Assembly (NCBI GenBank): GCA_018697195.1
Contig: CM031858.1
Location: 87,945,277 to 88,009,276 of the forward strand
Direction: 5' to 3'
DNA: 64,000 nucleotides
Source of the DNA: Certhia americana
Lineage: Eukaryota > Chordata > Aves > Passeriformes > Certhiidae
A program made the translations under genes and the position numbers. Each line of letters opens with the position of its first letter. The first letter of the stretch is position 1. Positions 12,101-27,100 of this stretch are shown here, one piece after another. The notes beneath the pieces are model-generated. The model saw only the letters and a list, made by a program, of their open reading frames with translations, did not search any database and was not told the origin of the DNA.

Positions 12101-15100
12101 ATACAGAAGTACTTTAGGAATTCCTAGAAATAGAATGAAACACTGACCTATTTGTCATAGCGTAAAGAAAAACAAGCAGGAAATATGCTGAAGAAGTGAA
12201 TTATTCATTCTGTTCCCTCCTCATCATTAAAGAAATTTATGAATTTTTCATTATAATTCTGTGCCAGGATTAACAACAAAACTCAAAAAAATGTTAAGAA
12301 AACTACAAGTCATCTTCACCTAGGAAATCAATTATCTGTGTTACTATGTACGTCATAGTATGCTTCCTTTAGATTTACACTGCAAGCCTTATACCAAAAC
12401 AATTTAATATTGCACAGAAGCACAAAAGGTAACTTGCACACTAGGATGCAAATTAAAAAAAGCACTTTGGGGAATACAGATGAATAGTGTAGTCAAAAAA
12501 TTAAATAGCAGTAGACAGCAAAATACTAGAACATGTTTCTTATCAATGCACACCATGTATCTCAGAGATTTCAAATACATTTTAAACGGTCACCTCTCAA
12601 ACTGTTAAATACTTCTTAGTATTTAACTCTTAAAACACCTGCCAACTAATAGCACTAAACAGAGCATTAATTTTCTTGCATGCAAAGACACCTTTGGAAA
12701 ATTATTAAGTATAATATATTGCAGTAATTAAATAGTTTATCTTAAAAATACTTTGTTACACTTTTGAGGAACTTTAGCTTCTTTGGTTGAAATTCCAGCA
12801 CCTGTGTCATACATAAGGTATTGAGAAATTATCCAGCTCTAATTAAAAATAACACATGATAAAAATTAACACTTAAATATTACTTTTTTACTGTTATTAA
12901 TTAATGTAAAAAAACCCCAAAAAACCCAAAAAACAAACATATAAATTTACTTTCCAAGGGAAAATTTACAATGTAAACATACTCTACCACTGTGCAATTC
13001 CACTCCATAGAATTCAAGTGTTCTTGCTATATTTATATAGCAGGACTCTGCTTCAGATTGCTTGAGGCCACTAAAAGAAAGGAAAAATAATAAATATGAA
13101 CCACAGAAAAAAAAAAAAAAAAAAAAGATATTATATCATGTTTATTCTACATACATAAAACCAGAAGAATGCCAAAGTCCAGTGTCTGAGAAATAACCCC
13201 ACATTAAGAAGTGCCAAGATTTCTTTACTGGTGAAGGCCCGCTAAAGTACTCTCAAAAAATTGAGTGAATTATACATGATTTTATTATCTTAGCCATTCT
13301 GGACCAGATCTTTCTAGAAAAAATGTTTGTTATCTGTTTATGTTCAAAGAGATGAGGAAACAACTCCCCTATAAAATCTTACTTTTTAGTGAAGCTGTAT
13401 CAATAAATATTGTATATTTCATAGCATCCCAGAAAGAAGTCATTTAGAAGAAAGATTAGAAGCATGAAAGTATTAATAAAATAAAGAGGAGATAACAGAT
13501 TAAAAGTTATGAAACTCACCAAGGAAAAGCCATCTGAGTTTACCTAAAATCTGTAAGTCCTAAAATATTTTTTTCTCCTGCAGCTAAGACATACAAGCAT
13601 TTGACCTTCTCACCTTCAAGAAAGTGCTGTATACGTATATAAATACCTGTATATAAATACTGTATTCTATAAATACAGGTAAAAACAAGTCTTTGCTAGG
13701 TGAGCTTCCAAAACAACATGCATAAAATTACATTAATCAAATGCAATTTAGGTAGATCCTGCAAAAAAGCTGACATAACACTGAGTTATGTTAAGAACTC
13801 CAGCATCTATTACTTCCAATTAATATCCCTCCTTTTATATGTAAAGCCATCAAAATACAATGCCCTGAAACAGCCACTCTAGGAAATATTACATCATGCT
13901 GCAGAAAACTGAAAGCTACCTTGAACTGGAAAGCCATGGCCTGCATGGCTTGAGGATGTCACAAAATCAGGAAAAAAGAGATAAAAGATGAAAAAAGTGC
14001 TGTTTGTCACAATCCTGACCTGTTTCTCAGATCTATATGTACATTGACTATTGTCACCTTGATTCTGAAAAACTTTAGTAGACCTTATCACTTTCACTGT
14101 CAGAAAATTGTAGGACCAAACCAACGCAAAATGGCCACTTTTTTATGTAAAAGGATGTTGAATATGTTTGCAAGAGTACACATTAATATAATTTTAAATT
14201 ATTTGATCAAGTACTCTGTTCAGAAGTTCTGCTGCATACTAGCAAGATATGCCTGCAAATTTAAATTCTCAATTTGGATACTCCATCTACACCAGACCAG
14301 TCATGTCTAGCATCTTGAAGGGCCAACAAGTGTCTCAGCACAAACATAGGTTTTTTACATTGTTGCTTCACCCTCCTGCTCAAATAGAGGTGAAGCAAAA
14401 CCTTCCGATTCTTAAGCAGATGGTAATTATTCAGTGAGATAAACAGTCAAGAGGAAACTGGTCTTGGTGTTCCAATTTTTATAGTTGTTGATACCCAAAG
14501 ACTTACGAACCTCATCTGGAATACAAGAATCCTATTTGGTTTCAAATGCATCCTTCTCTTCCAACTGATGGCTGGTTCTAGCAAGCACTATGTAAACCTT
14601 ACCAATTTGGACAATATCTGCATCCTAAGATCTCAGGCTGCTTACGTAACTTAGCAAAAGCACAGCAGTAAAACCACGTTAGAACCAACTACATACAGAA
14701 AAATGCCCCTATGGATTTAGGGATGAACCCAGAAGGAAAATTTCTGAAGCTACACCAGTTCAAGATGACAATCGCTGCTTTCTTAACAGCTTCATACTGT
14801 CCACTGAACAGTGTGACATGGACTTGTTCTGGGAATACTTACTCAGATTATGCAAAGCAACATAAAACCTAGGTAACAAAAACCTTACGCTGAGTTACAA
14901 CACAACACAAGACATAACTTCTCAAGTCTGTATTTCAGTAATTCAAGCCTTTTTCTTTTCATTTGTGAAAGTTTCCCAAAAGATAGACACTAAAGACTGA
15001 AAAAAGATAGATATTTATAGGACTGGCTTTGAAACCCTGTAATCTAAGAATACCAATTTCAAAGCTATCATAATTTACAGATAACCTATAAGGTTTACAA

Positions 15101-18100
15101 CAATATTTTTTATTCCAGATTAGCAGAAATCTCACTTCAAAGCAACAATGTTCTCTCAAAGCGTAAAAAAGTAAATGTTTCCTTTCCATCTTTCCTTCCC
15201 AGTAGCTCTGCTGAACACCAGAACCATTCTTTTCAAGTATGCTCTTGGCACTGATCTAGTCAAATTCATGACCAAAACATAAGTACTCTTTACGAGTGCC
15301 AAAGGAGTATGCAAGAAACACAGCCAGGATAAACAGTAATTTATCTGCCTCTCCTTGCACTCTATAGTAAATTGGTCTTAACTGATACGTTTCAAAAGAG
15401 GTGTTAAAATAATAAAGAAACATTTTTTCCAGTCCAATCTACTCAGTATTTTTATTCAGACCTTCAATTACTAACATCTCTGTTAATTCCAATACAGAAG
15501 TTAAGCTTCTCAACCATCAAGGCTTCACCCCTTCAAAAGACACTCAATGAAAGCACTGATACCACTGAAAGGACCCAGAGAAGAAAGGAGTCTTTCCAAC
15601 AGGCCCCACCACACCTTAGTCTGGACGAATGCTAACTTCTGACCTTTCCTGAAAGAGAAGGGACATAACCAGTTTTATATCTCTTCCTGCCACAGCACTA
15701 AATACATGAGCTCAACCCAGCCACTCCAAGACTCTTCTTCCCTCAGCGGTCTGCTTCCTAAAGACAAGTAGATTCATTCCTGTCTAGAAGTCCCTCTCAA
15801 AGAACTACTGAGCCTACTGGAAACTGAAAATTAATTTAGAAGGAGTAGAGGCATCAGCTATAGTGTGCCTGAACATGAACTTGTTCGGAAAGCAGTCCAG
15901 ATTAGTATCTCCAACAGAAAGGATAGCTGGAGTTAAGAGCTCGGTGGTTCTCTTCTTTTGCCCCATAAATGACAATGCCTGTTTTGGATGGCTAGAGAGC
16001 ACAAGTGAAATTCAAAACTAGCAGTACACCCACTAGCAGTAATGAAACTAGAGGGAAAAGTAAGAGTATTGAAAGAAGAGAAAAAACAGCTGAGGGACAT
16101 TAGGAAGAGATGAAAATGGAAATATTTCAGGATACAAATCAAAGAAACTAAGAGAGCAGGGAATTAGCTCTGCTGCAGTTCAGATACAGACAGAGAAAAC
16201 AAGTCTACAGAGATTTGGATTTCATTTGCTCACAGACAGTTTCTTAGATTGGTATATTTGCATTCAGCTTGCAAGTATCTGATCAACACCACTAATTCCA
16301 AAGCTGCAGTCTTACAAGTGACAAATCAGCAGGGTCAGAAAAAATAATTAGCAGAACACTGACTGGAATAATCTGTTGCAGTCTTTGTATTACACTCAGG
16401 AGAAGGGAGTGAAAGCACAAAGTTCATTTAAGTGTTTTATGGTTATGGCATTTCTTGGAGTTTTTTTCCACATACATAGACAAAAAAAACTATAGAATTT
16501 GAAAAATGACCAAATGTCCTTCATGCAGGAAACCCCTCAAACATTTAGTATAGTGTTCTAGATTGCTGCCTTTAATAATGTTTAAGGCTAACTAATCTAC
16601 TGGAGGTTATAACTAGAAATTAATTTAAATGTTTCAAGACATTAGCATCATAGTCTGAATGTAATTATTCTAGCACCTCTATGATAAATCCCAATATTTC
16701 ATTTAACAGAAGCTATATGAAATACAACTGGCTCTTATAATGAAACTACTAAGAACTTGAGTCTTCCTTTCCACATCTTTCTTTTCTTTAGAAGCTCAAG
16801 AGGTAAGAGAGAACTAAAAGTTCATATTACCTGTGTTGCTCATGTAGCGTTTCTACTTTGGTAAGAAAATCTTTGTTCTGCTCCGGTATAAAGTTGTAAT
16901 TTGACAGATATCCTGAACAATGCACTGAAGCATTATAGTCTCCAAGTTGTGCTGTTAAGAAAGAAGAAACATATATACAAAGTTTTTATAGTTAATTGGA
17001 TTTTTGTTTACAAGAAATTCCTTCTCATTAAAACACATACACATATGGGAAAATGCAGAAATTACCAATTATTTCCCAAGAGACAAGAAGCTGAACATAG
17101 GGAAAAGCATGACCTCAGTGAGGTAAGATTTTTTTTCTAAATACACTTACCATAACTATAATCTCAGGCACTGAATGACTCATATTTATTTAGCCACTTA
17201 TGTAGCCTCCCTTTTGCATCATAACCTGTAACAGCACTAGTCAGATGTCATGTGCTATGCCGACACAGACGTGCAGCACTGTAACATCAGAGAACACCAA
17301 ATTGCTTAAGTAAGAGATGGCAAATGAAATCAATTTGACACTTTTACTTGATTAGAACATATTAGAAGTCTTCAACAAGGTCTGTCACTTAGAAAGCATC
17401 CACTCTTCACAAATTCAATGGAAATCGCTCTACTACCAACTATGGCACTGTCCTAGCAATTCAGCTGTGAATTACATAACAGAACATGTGAAATAACTGC
17501 TGACTGACACATAACATTATCAAGCTGCTACAAAAAGCAAATAACTATAACCTGTACTAACCTTTTTCATACGGAGTATGGAATAGTGATTATAAAGCCT
17601 TAAAGTTTTCCCAGAAGTTATTGGCATGATTTGCAAATTAACACAAAAGAAGGCAATTGATAGGCTGCAAACAATTCAGCATTGAAAGCTCCTCAACTAA
17701 ACCAAAGTTCAAGAGCACCCTTTGAGGATATACTATCAATAATATTAACACTATTTTCCAGAAAATTAAACAAACAAGTACAAAAGAGATATTTAAGTGA
17801 TTCAAGTAGAAGGGTATGAGAGGCACATCAGAAATAACGTAACAGCTTGTAATTATGTAAGAACTGTAATGCAGGGGATACCTAATATTTGCCACTTATA
17901 TGTATTCAAACTGTGTGATTTATACCGCCCAGAAAATGGAACTACAATGACACAAGACAATTCCTAAGGAAATGCAGCCAAAAGCTAATATAGCTGCACA
18001 CCTCATTGTCTGCATCAAGAGAAATATTTAAATGAAAAAGGGAATCATGAAGAGTAACTAATTTACTTTGAATGCAGATGGTCATGCATACTTAGTTCTT

Positions 18101-21100
18101 TCTTTTTAAAGGTAGCCTAAAGTTTATATTAATTAGCCAATGGCAGACAAAGAACTAAATATTTACCATAAGAGCCAAAACAAATATTTGAACATTATTG
18201 TAAAATTTATGTGAAGAAGAAAAAAAAAAAAAAGAAGAAAAAACAAACCAAAACAACAACAACAAAAATCCCAAACCAACCAAGACAGAAGATATAGAAG
18301 TATCATAAGAAACTGAAATGATTTTTATGAATATCCATGTACAGACAAAAGTCCAAACCTGGCAATACTAAGTCTAAGGCAACAAAAATAAATAAGAAAA
18401 TCTGGAACTTTTAGAACTAAGAAGTAAGCTAATAACAACATAAAATAAACCCCTCAATTTCACAACTATAGCAATTGACTGAGGATCCTTTCCTTTAATA
18501 GTCTTTAACACAACCCATCTTTCTATGAAACAATCTACATCTTTAACGTTTGTTGCAGCCAGTTTGAATTCCAATCTTGCCAATGGGAAAAGACCAGATT
18601 GCCAGGAATAAGACAATGTAGTTTTCTACTTCAATTTTCTTTGTAATAGGAGAAGATATTTTTACTGTAATTTTACCTTCTCTAAAGGGGACAACTGCTA
18701 TTCCTTCCTACATTATGAGGTAGAGTCTTCTTCCCAATCTTCTAAATACACTATTCTGGGTTTTTTTCCCCTCTCGCTACTAACTACCTGAGGCCATGCC
18801 AACAAGGGGAGCAATTTAGCTTCTCCAACTCCCTAGCCAGCTGTTACAGTAGAAGAGAAACATCTTGTAAGACTAATGATCTTGTGTAAGATTTAATTAT
18901 CCAAGTAGGAAAAAAAGTTAGGACACATTGAAACGTTGGCAAGAAAAATAATCCATGATGCTTCTATCTCTTTACTGGATTCTCCAGAAGAGAGCAGAAG
19001 GACAGGCAATATAAAAGACCTGTTTCTAATCTGAGTTTCTCCTGACATAGTTTCTGATCTGATCATGAGTCAGCCGAAAGTAGCTCAATGAAGATAGAGT
19101 ATAAAAAAAAAAAAAATTTTAACCTTTGTCCATTCTAGACACTGTTTCTCTTAAATTTATTATAATTGGCAAACAATATATAGCAAAGTGAGAGAAAGCG
19201 GAACCAAGGATGAGACAAAAAACAAACAAACCCGTGAGATTTGAATATCAGAATATTGTATTTTAGAGTTATATATCTAATATGAAAAGCTTTAAAGAAA
19301 TGAAAGTGATGGACCGTTCATTTAGAAGGCTGAATTCAGTAAAAAGAGGATATTTATTTTTTAATTTCTAGTAAAAGAAGAGTTCAATAGCCAAGTAGCC
19401 ATGCTGACATGCCAAAACACTAGTTCTGCAAACTTTCAAAGAAATAAAAGCTTATAAGTATTTGAAACACAAGTCTTGAGATCATATATGTTTACAGAGA
19501 TCTGTCTATGCCTTATTGAAGCCTGAACTAGCCATATGTTCTTCATACCTTTTTTCAAAAGTAATTTGTTCAGACATCCTTCAAGGTGCAGATGACATTG
19601 TTCTTCAATTCTAAAGACTTTGCTTGTAAATAATAATAATTAAAAAAAAAAAAAATTTGCATATAAAGTAATAGCACCGGAACCCATTCTGCTCGTGGGC
19701 ATTTCAAGTAACTTCAGATGCAAGAAGGGAAATGCATGAATGGCTCATTGGCTAACCATGAAGAGAAATCACTTAGAGATCATATGGGCAAATTGAACCA
19801 AAGGAATGCCTACAAAAGCTAGTCTTTAGAAACTGGTTTAATATCAACTTTCCATAGACCTGAGAATTGCACCAGAAAAGAATCATACAATTTCATATTG
19901 AATTTGTAACTTTTTTGCAATTTTAATATTTTAGGTCACATGAATAAAGCACAAAACTGAATTGTGTTGCCTGTTTTAAACAAAGGACAACTACATATAA
20001 ACATCAGAATAAACAAACCACAGGAAGAGTTTTGCATATAAATTTTAAAAATCCTCAGGTATAAAACTGAAGTCCAGGATGAAAACATCCAGGATTACAC
20101 AACTGGCCTCCAAATCAAGACAGCAATAATTACTCAATCTTGAGAGGACGGTGAAATGTAGTATTAAAGGCTAATGAATAATTTACCTTCATATGAACAC
20201 TGAGGTACAAAAAGAAAAGATACTTTATCTATACAGTTTAATCAGTTCAGAAATTTTAAATGATTGCTTCTTGGCACAAAAAGAGAACAGAAGAAAAATG
20301 TACTTCCTACCATAAATTGTTTCTCAACAGTAACTAAACATTATTCAAGTATCAAAATGTTTCTGGAATCAGAAAACAATCTGCTACAGCAGAATTCAGT
20401 TTCAAAGAACCGATATAAAAAAGTTGGTTATTAAAGACAGACTAAAATGGTACATTGGAACGAGCAAAATGAAACCATGTTGAAAATGGTTTTTAGAGAG
20501 AAATTCTTACAAGAACCTTTTTAGGGAGAAATCTTTACAACATCCAAAAGTGAATGTTGAGAGAAGGAAAGGTGTTTCAAGAAGTGAAACCTGTATCCAA
20601 ATAAGGATGTGAACATGAGCACTAACCCACTCAGCCCTAAGTAATTGTGGTAAAACTGCAGGACCAGTAGAACTAGCTTTCGTAAGAGTTAAAACTAACT
20701 TGTTTTGCAAAAGGAAATAATGTTTCACACTCAAGAGCCCTTACAAAATGTTCAGCCTAGGCATGACTGTAAATAGCTTCTTATGACCACTTACAACAGC
20801 TGGCCATTTTGTGGTAAGACAGAATGAGAAATTAGGCATTAATAAAAACAAAGGAACATTTGTAGAGGAAAAAAAAAAAAAGAAAACTATGCATGCACAA
20901 TGGTAGTCTCCAAGTTATTTACCACTCCAGAATGAAAAATGAGCCAGTCATTGTAATGCCTTTTATTAAAAGAACTAAAAAATAAAATTCAGCAGCTCAA
21001 AACCCAGACACAGTTAAACAACACAAAAAAATAGTCACAAGGAAAAGGAAGAAACAAATTAGAAACTACAAATTATACTGAGCTGCAGTTTCCACATCTC

Positions 21101-24100
21101 AAATACAACATGTACTTCAGAAACCATATAGACACAATGAAAAAAACTGTTGAGAAAAGCGAAGTATAATCCAACATACAAAGAATATTCATTTTGAGGA
21201 AGAATTGGGATAAAAGACCTAAAGGATAGTTACCAGTACAGCCAAAACATTGTGAGGCTTTGCCAAACTAATGCATCTAATCCTCTGCATATATGTTGTT
21301 TCTCAGCATTCACCACTACTCACCTCAGAATCACAAAGTCATTTAGGTTGGACAAGACATCTAAGATCATTGTGTCCAACCCTTAATCCAGCACTGCCAA
21401 GCCAACCATTAAATCATATCCCTCCACTTTTTCCCTGGACAGCCTCTTCCAAAGCATGACACCCCTTTTAATGAAGACATTTTTCCTAATACAGAACCTA
21501 AACATTCCCTGGCGCAACTTAAGGCAGTTACCATGAGTGTAATACTGTATTACGTGGACCTTGACCTTGGGAAACTCTTCTTTGCCCTTTTTTAGTTATG
21601 TTACACAAAAATATTTAATAGGTTCATCTAACTTAAAAATACAGAAGAACAGTATCAAGTCTATGAGGCACTAGGGAAAGTCAGCTCCTTCAGCTACAGC
21701 ACTGGCCAGTATTCCAAACTGAGGCTCTCCACTCTGGAGACAGTACCTTGTTTCGAAGTGTTACAGTTCAAAAACTTATTTGTGGCTTAATGGAAGACCA
21801 TCACATCAACAATACTTGGAAGCAATGATCCCCTGAAGTGGCCTCTGTGTTGCCTAACACAACTGCAAAATACAATTATGGAAAACCAGCCCAAAAGAGC
21901 TGGAAAGTTGCTGTATATAAACAATCAGGACACTCTTAGAAAGACTGCTGTACAGAGATGCTAGCAAGCTCAGGAGCAGCAATCTAGAATTCAGTGAACC
22001 ATATGGAAGGAAATGGGAATGTATTTCAATTAATCTCTCCAAGCTGATTCTTGTATTGGGAGTTTCATCACCATGACTCAGATAACACTGGCACTGCTGA
22101 TGACAGGTACTGTAATTTATGATAAAAAATACCTCTGATTGAACAGCACTGATGCAGGCTTTCAAAGAACAGATGTGACATCTACACAATCCTTGGACTA
22201 CTCAACACATCTAGTAAGTAATTTCAAACACTGGAAATTCAGTTCAAAGTTCTCTCTATTAATCCAGTCTAATTTTGATTCTAAGGCACAATGGTTAAAG
22301 TTACCCTGCAAAGAAGCAGAAACCTGGCTGTAAGCAAATCTCTCAGCTTACATGAGATGTCTTTCTGAGCAGTATTTCACTTCAAGAAAGCATGGGTGGG
22401 GAGCACACACAGAAATATCCCCAAATGCTAACCATTAAAAGAGAGAGGCCTCCATAAACTGAGAATTCTGAGGGGGTCAGCCTAATTTCTATAAAATGAA
22501 GCAAAAGGAAGGCAAGTTAGAGGAGAGTCAGGTCTCACTGTGGGGCCACTGTTGCTCTTTCTCTAAGTCTTACAGCCCACCTCTACCTCTGGGATATCAA
22601 TCTTCTGGCATTCCCAAAATTCTAACTCTCTTATTCACAGTTCCTGAGAGACTTTCACGTTAAGTTCAGCTTTCCTTGACTCCTCATCATCACCAGCCTT
22701 CCTTTCCTTATAAGAGGTTAAAGTCCCTTTGAATCACAGGCAACCAGGGAACCCCTTTCTGAACAAAGTCCCAAAGGCAGATAGCAGTGTGCTAGAGATG
22801 ATTCCCAGTTCTCAAAGCACAGCTGAGAGGAGCAGTACCACAGGGGACAAGAACAACTGATGCTCAGGAAAAAACAAGCTTAGAAGCATATATAACATCT
22901 TTGCTGGCTTTATGGCTGGGCTTCAGACTCAAGTCCCAAGTCAGCAATGGATTTATTAACATATGAGCTTATTCTCACGAAACCCATGGGATTTCTTATA
23001 TACCAGTAGCTGGGCATTTAAACAATGACCTGGAAATGGCAATTTACTACATGTGATAGAAAACAAGTGGTAAAATCACTAAATCAGCATTGTGACATTT
23101 GAAATGAAATTTAAAAAAAAATCATACTGTATAGGTTTCCTTAATTGGTTTTATAGATGGTACAACATTCCCATTTTACACTAGTAAAATCACACTATTT
23201 ATCATTATTCATTTTCAGTATGAATGTATCCTTCCAACTTCACAATGATGAAATTATTTGAAATGCACCTTAACAAGTTTAAAAAAAAAAAAATTCAAAA
23301 TCCACTGACTGTTTTGTCACAAAGCACATTCCTGATAATACACTTACAACTTATTCTTGAAGTGTCTGAACTATGTTCGTAATCAGGTTCAGTCACGTGT
23401 TATTCAGACACAGTATTCACACCCACTTGCATTCCCCTGTAACTTAGCCCCACCAGGCAACACAGGGTGTGCTGCAGCAGGGCACAGGGACATGTCAGAG
23501 CTTTATTTCAGAACCAAATGCCTGCACAAAGCACACGGCAGAGAAGCAGCATCCCAGCAGCACAGCAAATACCACCAAAAACTGTTCCCTTGCAAAACTC
23601 AGACAAAGCCTCTGAGGAGCAACCATACAACCAGCACATGGAAAAGCTTTAGTTAAGAAGCAAAAGCAGAAATATCAAACACCAGACTTCATACACAGTG
23701 AGAGATCTGCTTCAGCCCTCCCATCAGCAACAACTGCTACACCTTTTAAATAAACAACCCACAAGGCTGTCATACTACATACTACTATAATGATTTCCCC
23801 TCTTGCATGCAAGGGAAGGTGAGGCTAGAGAAGGAGAGAGTAACCTGAAAGCCACCAAGTAGTGGCAGTAAACAGCTCAGGGAGAACTGATTCACGGCAA
23901 CCTCAGACAATGGATTTCTCATAAGCAGCTACCTAATACCAAGAATTTCAGCTCTCCTTACTAAATATGATTAGAAATTAAAATACTAATAGCAAACTAC
24001 TTAAAATAATTTCAATTGACAGGAATCACAGCAAACATGACTCAGTAAGGAGACTGAAACCTTTATTTCAAAAATGTCTTTGCTATGCCATAATCTTCAG

Positions 24101-27100
24101 GTAAAAACAGAAAAATAAAAATCCTTAAGGGAATGCAAAGAATAAATATCAGTATCATACAAACAGCAACAGAAAGGAAATCAGATAGCAAAAAGGTTAC
24201 TTTTGGGTTTGGGGGTTTTTGTGCTTTGGCTTTTTTTTAATTAAAAATAAAAAGAAACAAAAAAAAACCCACCACCTGGTAAAAGCAACACTACCAGGAG
24301 TTAGAAAAAAATAGTCAAATTGCTCGACAGAAAATCCAGAATTCACCATGAAAGACAATGATTAAAACACACTAGCACCCTTTGATAATCTTCACTGTCC
24401 TATCATTCTCCTTTTGTGCAGATAACTGCATTAGTAGGTGTCCTAGACTAAGCACTAAAAAGAGAACAGTCATAAAACTGAAGGGGAAACAAGAACAACT
24501 TTGGGGTTTGGGATACACTAGATATGGCATGATTAATTTCACTTTGTGGTAAAACCTTTACATTCTTCATTTTTGAACTTCAGCACAATTGGATCACCAA
24601 CAGTTCATTTAGCAATCCTAATGGTGCAGTGTTTCAGCCCCCAAGCACTCTTACCAGGCCTCAGAAACACCAGAGCAGGATGTACTTCATTTGTCTCCAA
24701 AACTGGGACTGCCACATACTGTGGAAAATTTCAACTGTTCTTACTGAAGCTTGAATCCGATTACAGTTTCATTTTATAAAAGGGTACAACATATGACATG
24801 TTTAAACATAAAAGCAAATGTTTTATAGATTCTTAGGGTTTCAACAGATACTAAGAGTTTATCACATTCTTCTTTGAAAACCACACTATAATTATTCCAG
24901 CTTGGTTCTTATTTCAAACAAAAATTACCTCAATTGTTTCTGTGGGCCTTGTTAGCCTTTCCATAAAAGAAATGAGATTCAGTCAAATAATTACACAACT
25001 ATTCTTGCATACTTTCCCCTGACTATTTTAACAAATATGCAACCTCAACCTGTTTTTTCCTTTGTTTAATGAGAAAGGTCTTCCTCCAGCTGTTTTTCAC
25101 TATCTGTTGAGGATGCTTGTGAGGCATTGTCAGGCTCCAGTTTGGCTTTCCTACAGAAGATGTTTTTCTAGTATCATCATTTGAATTTTTTTTGCCAGCT
25201 GAAGGCAGATGAGAAAGATATAAGCTCTTATATGTAGAATCACCTTAAACGTATTGCAAAGGGCCAGTTTTACATAACTAAAAAACCAAATTCCATGAAC
25301 CAAACATTGTGTAAGAACATTGCAATCATGAGTTTACCTTCCTCTCATCTGTTCTCTAGATGACCACTTATTCCCTTGGAATGCTTTCCTGTAGCTTTTG
25401 TAACACACAATAAGTTTCACAGTTTTGTTTCCACTGACAATGCAAACATGACTTTTTTGTCAGCAGTCAGAAGCACACATAAATAGCAACATTATTCTTG
25501 TATCAATATTTTTTTTGACAGGCCTAAAAAGTATTATTTTGCTATTTAGACTGCTCTGGAGGCTGCTTTAATAACCTGCACCTGCATACTGAATAGTCTG
25601 CATAAATAGATAAGGAAAGAAATATGTCCTGACTTTTCAGTGTCAAACAGCCAAGAAAGTAGTTGGTCAAATAAATTTATTAACAAAATAATGGCTGGTT
25701 ATTACTTACATTGTACTGCATATGATGCCAGGACAACAGCAGAATTCATGGGGCATGACAACCTGGAAAAGAGAGGAAATAATTTTATTTAGACATAGGC
25801 TATATGTAAGTATGCCTTATTGAAACTGTCTCGCAATTAGTTCAGTATGTGAAGACTAATTTATCTTCAAAGAGTATCTAATTTTTTTTACTAATTTTGA
25901 TTGTTAAAGCACAGTACGACTGGATATTAAACAGCTCCTTAAGAGAACAGAAGTAACTAATCAGAAAAAGACATGCTCAAATTCATGTTGGATGCTTATT
26001 CAGGAAAGAAAAAGGAGAAGATATTTTTATGGGGCTCTAGACATTACTTTAATAGCTGCATTCTAGTGTACATAAAAATAGACACAAACACGAAAATTAC
26101 CCAAATGCCAAGCACAAAGACAGCTCTGATCTTATGACCAAAACTGACTCTATAAAAGAAAAAAGCCAACACCAGTAGGCAACTGACATTTGGTACCAAA
26201 TACTTGGACCATGTTTTCCTTTTTTTTTTAAGTACAAACACACAGAAGTCACAGCCAAATAAACCACTGGGCATATGCCCACCATATAGAAATCATGAGA
26301 AACGATAGCATCAACTGCCCATTGCTGCTTCTGATTACTGCACTGGGTAGTGGGCTCCCAGGTTTGAAATTCCATGCCTGGCACACCAAGCTTTGCCTAA
26401 GTATCTCTGTGGCTGATGTTGAGCCTGTTGACACACAGCATCTCCTTCCTACAGCTCATTTACTTCTAAACTCTTCTTAGTAAGTGAGCTATGAGAAAAT
26501 TTGCAACATTTCCCAGCAATGTGATTTTTCTTGAAAGCAGTGTTTCCCAAGGCATATCTATGGGTTAATTGGGATAATTTTAGAGCAACAATACCCTCAG
26601 GCAAAAGGCTTTTAAATTTTATTTTAAAAAGAATTATAGAGAAATTGAAGATTCTTCTTATTACCTTCCTTCTGCAATATCAGTCTTCAACTGCAAAAAG
26701 AATAAATGCCTAGAAAAGATTATTTTGGAAAAGAAATAAATGTGCATTTATTTTTAAATGGTATGATTAAAATAGCTACATATATTAATTTTATTTCATT
26801 AGATTTCCCAGCAAGCTATACAAACAGATGAACAAATATTAGTGGCATCTGCAAATTTGCAATCATACACCCACTTACTCTCACAACATTTTTAAGGATC
26901 CTTGGCAGTCTCTACAACAACTCCAGGGCCACCGTATTAATGTCACAACTAACACTACAAAAAACAAATCACTACTAAACTGTGCTCTTTTTCTCCCTGG
27001 AATACTCATTTTGAATGCAAGTTTTTAAAAAGTTGAGGGAAAAAAAATAAAATAAAGCATAATTCCCCAAATCTCAATCAAGACTGACTGTGAGAGTCTA

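Larger units (their letters stand above)
8305..12982 (-). other. PTPN3: PTPN3 intron, coding exons 8-9
   Basis: A 4678 bp intron from GTATGT to TTTTGTAG. It contains a perfect 9-bp hairpin at 12604-12627, a 13-bp tandem duplication at 11215-11240 and an A/C-rich run at 12906-12945. A slightly richer stretch at 10580-11100 has two opposing small ORFs with no family match. No CR1 seen. Confidence 0.75.
13071..16830 (-). other. PTPN3: PTPN3 intron, coding exons 7-8
   Basis: A 3760 bp intron. It begins, in transcript direction, at GTAATATG and ends at TTCTTTTAG. It contains an A20 run at 13107-13126 (39 bp inside the acceptor) and an AT-rich hairpin at 13644-13681. No mobile element or other gene recognised. 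Confidence 0.75.
16952..25709 (-). other. PTPN3: PTPN3 intron, coding exons 6-7
   Basis: An 8758 bp intron from GTAAGT to TTCTTAACAG. It carries one CR1 fragment (21322-21535) and A-rich tracts near 18220-18285, 19083, 19640 and 23281. A G/T-rich to A-rich pair lies at 24204-24272. The rest is plain AT-rich sequence in which I recognise nothing. Confidence 0.75.
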
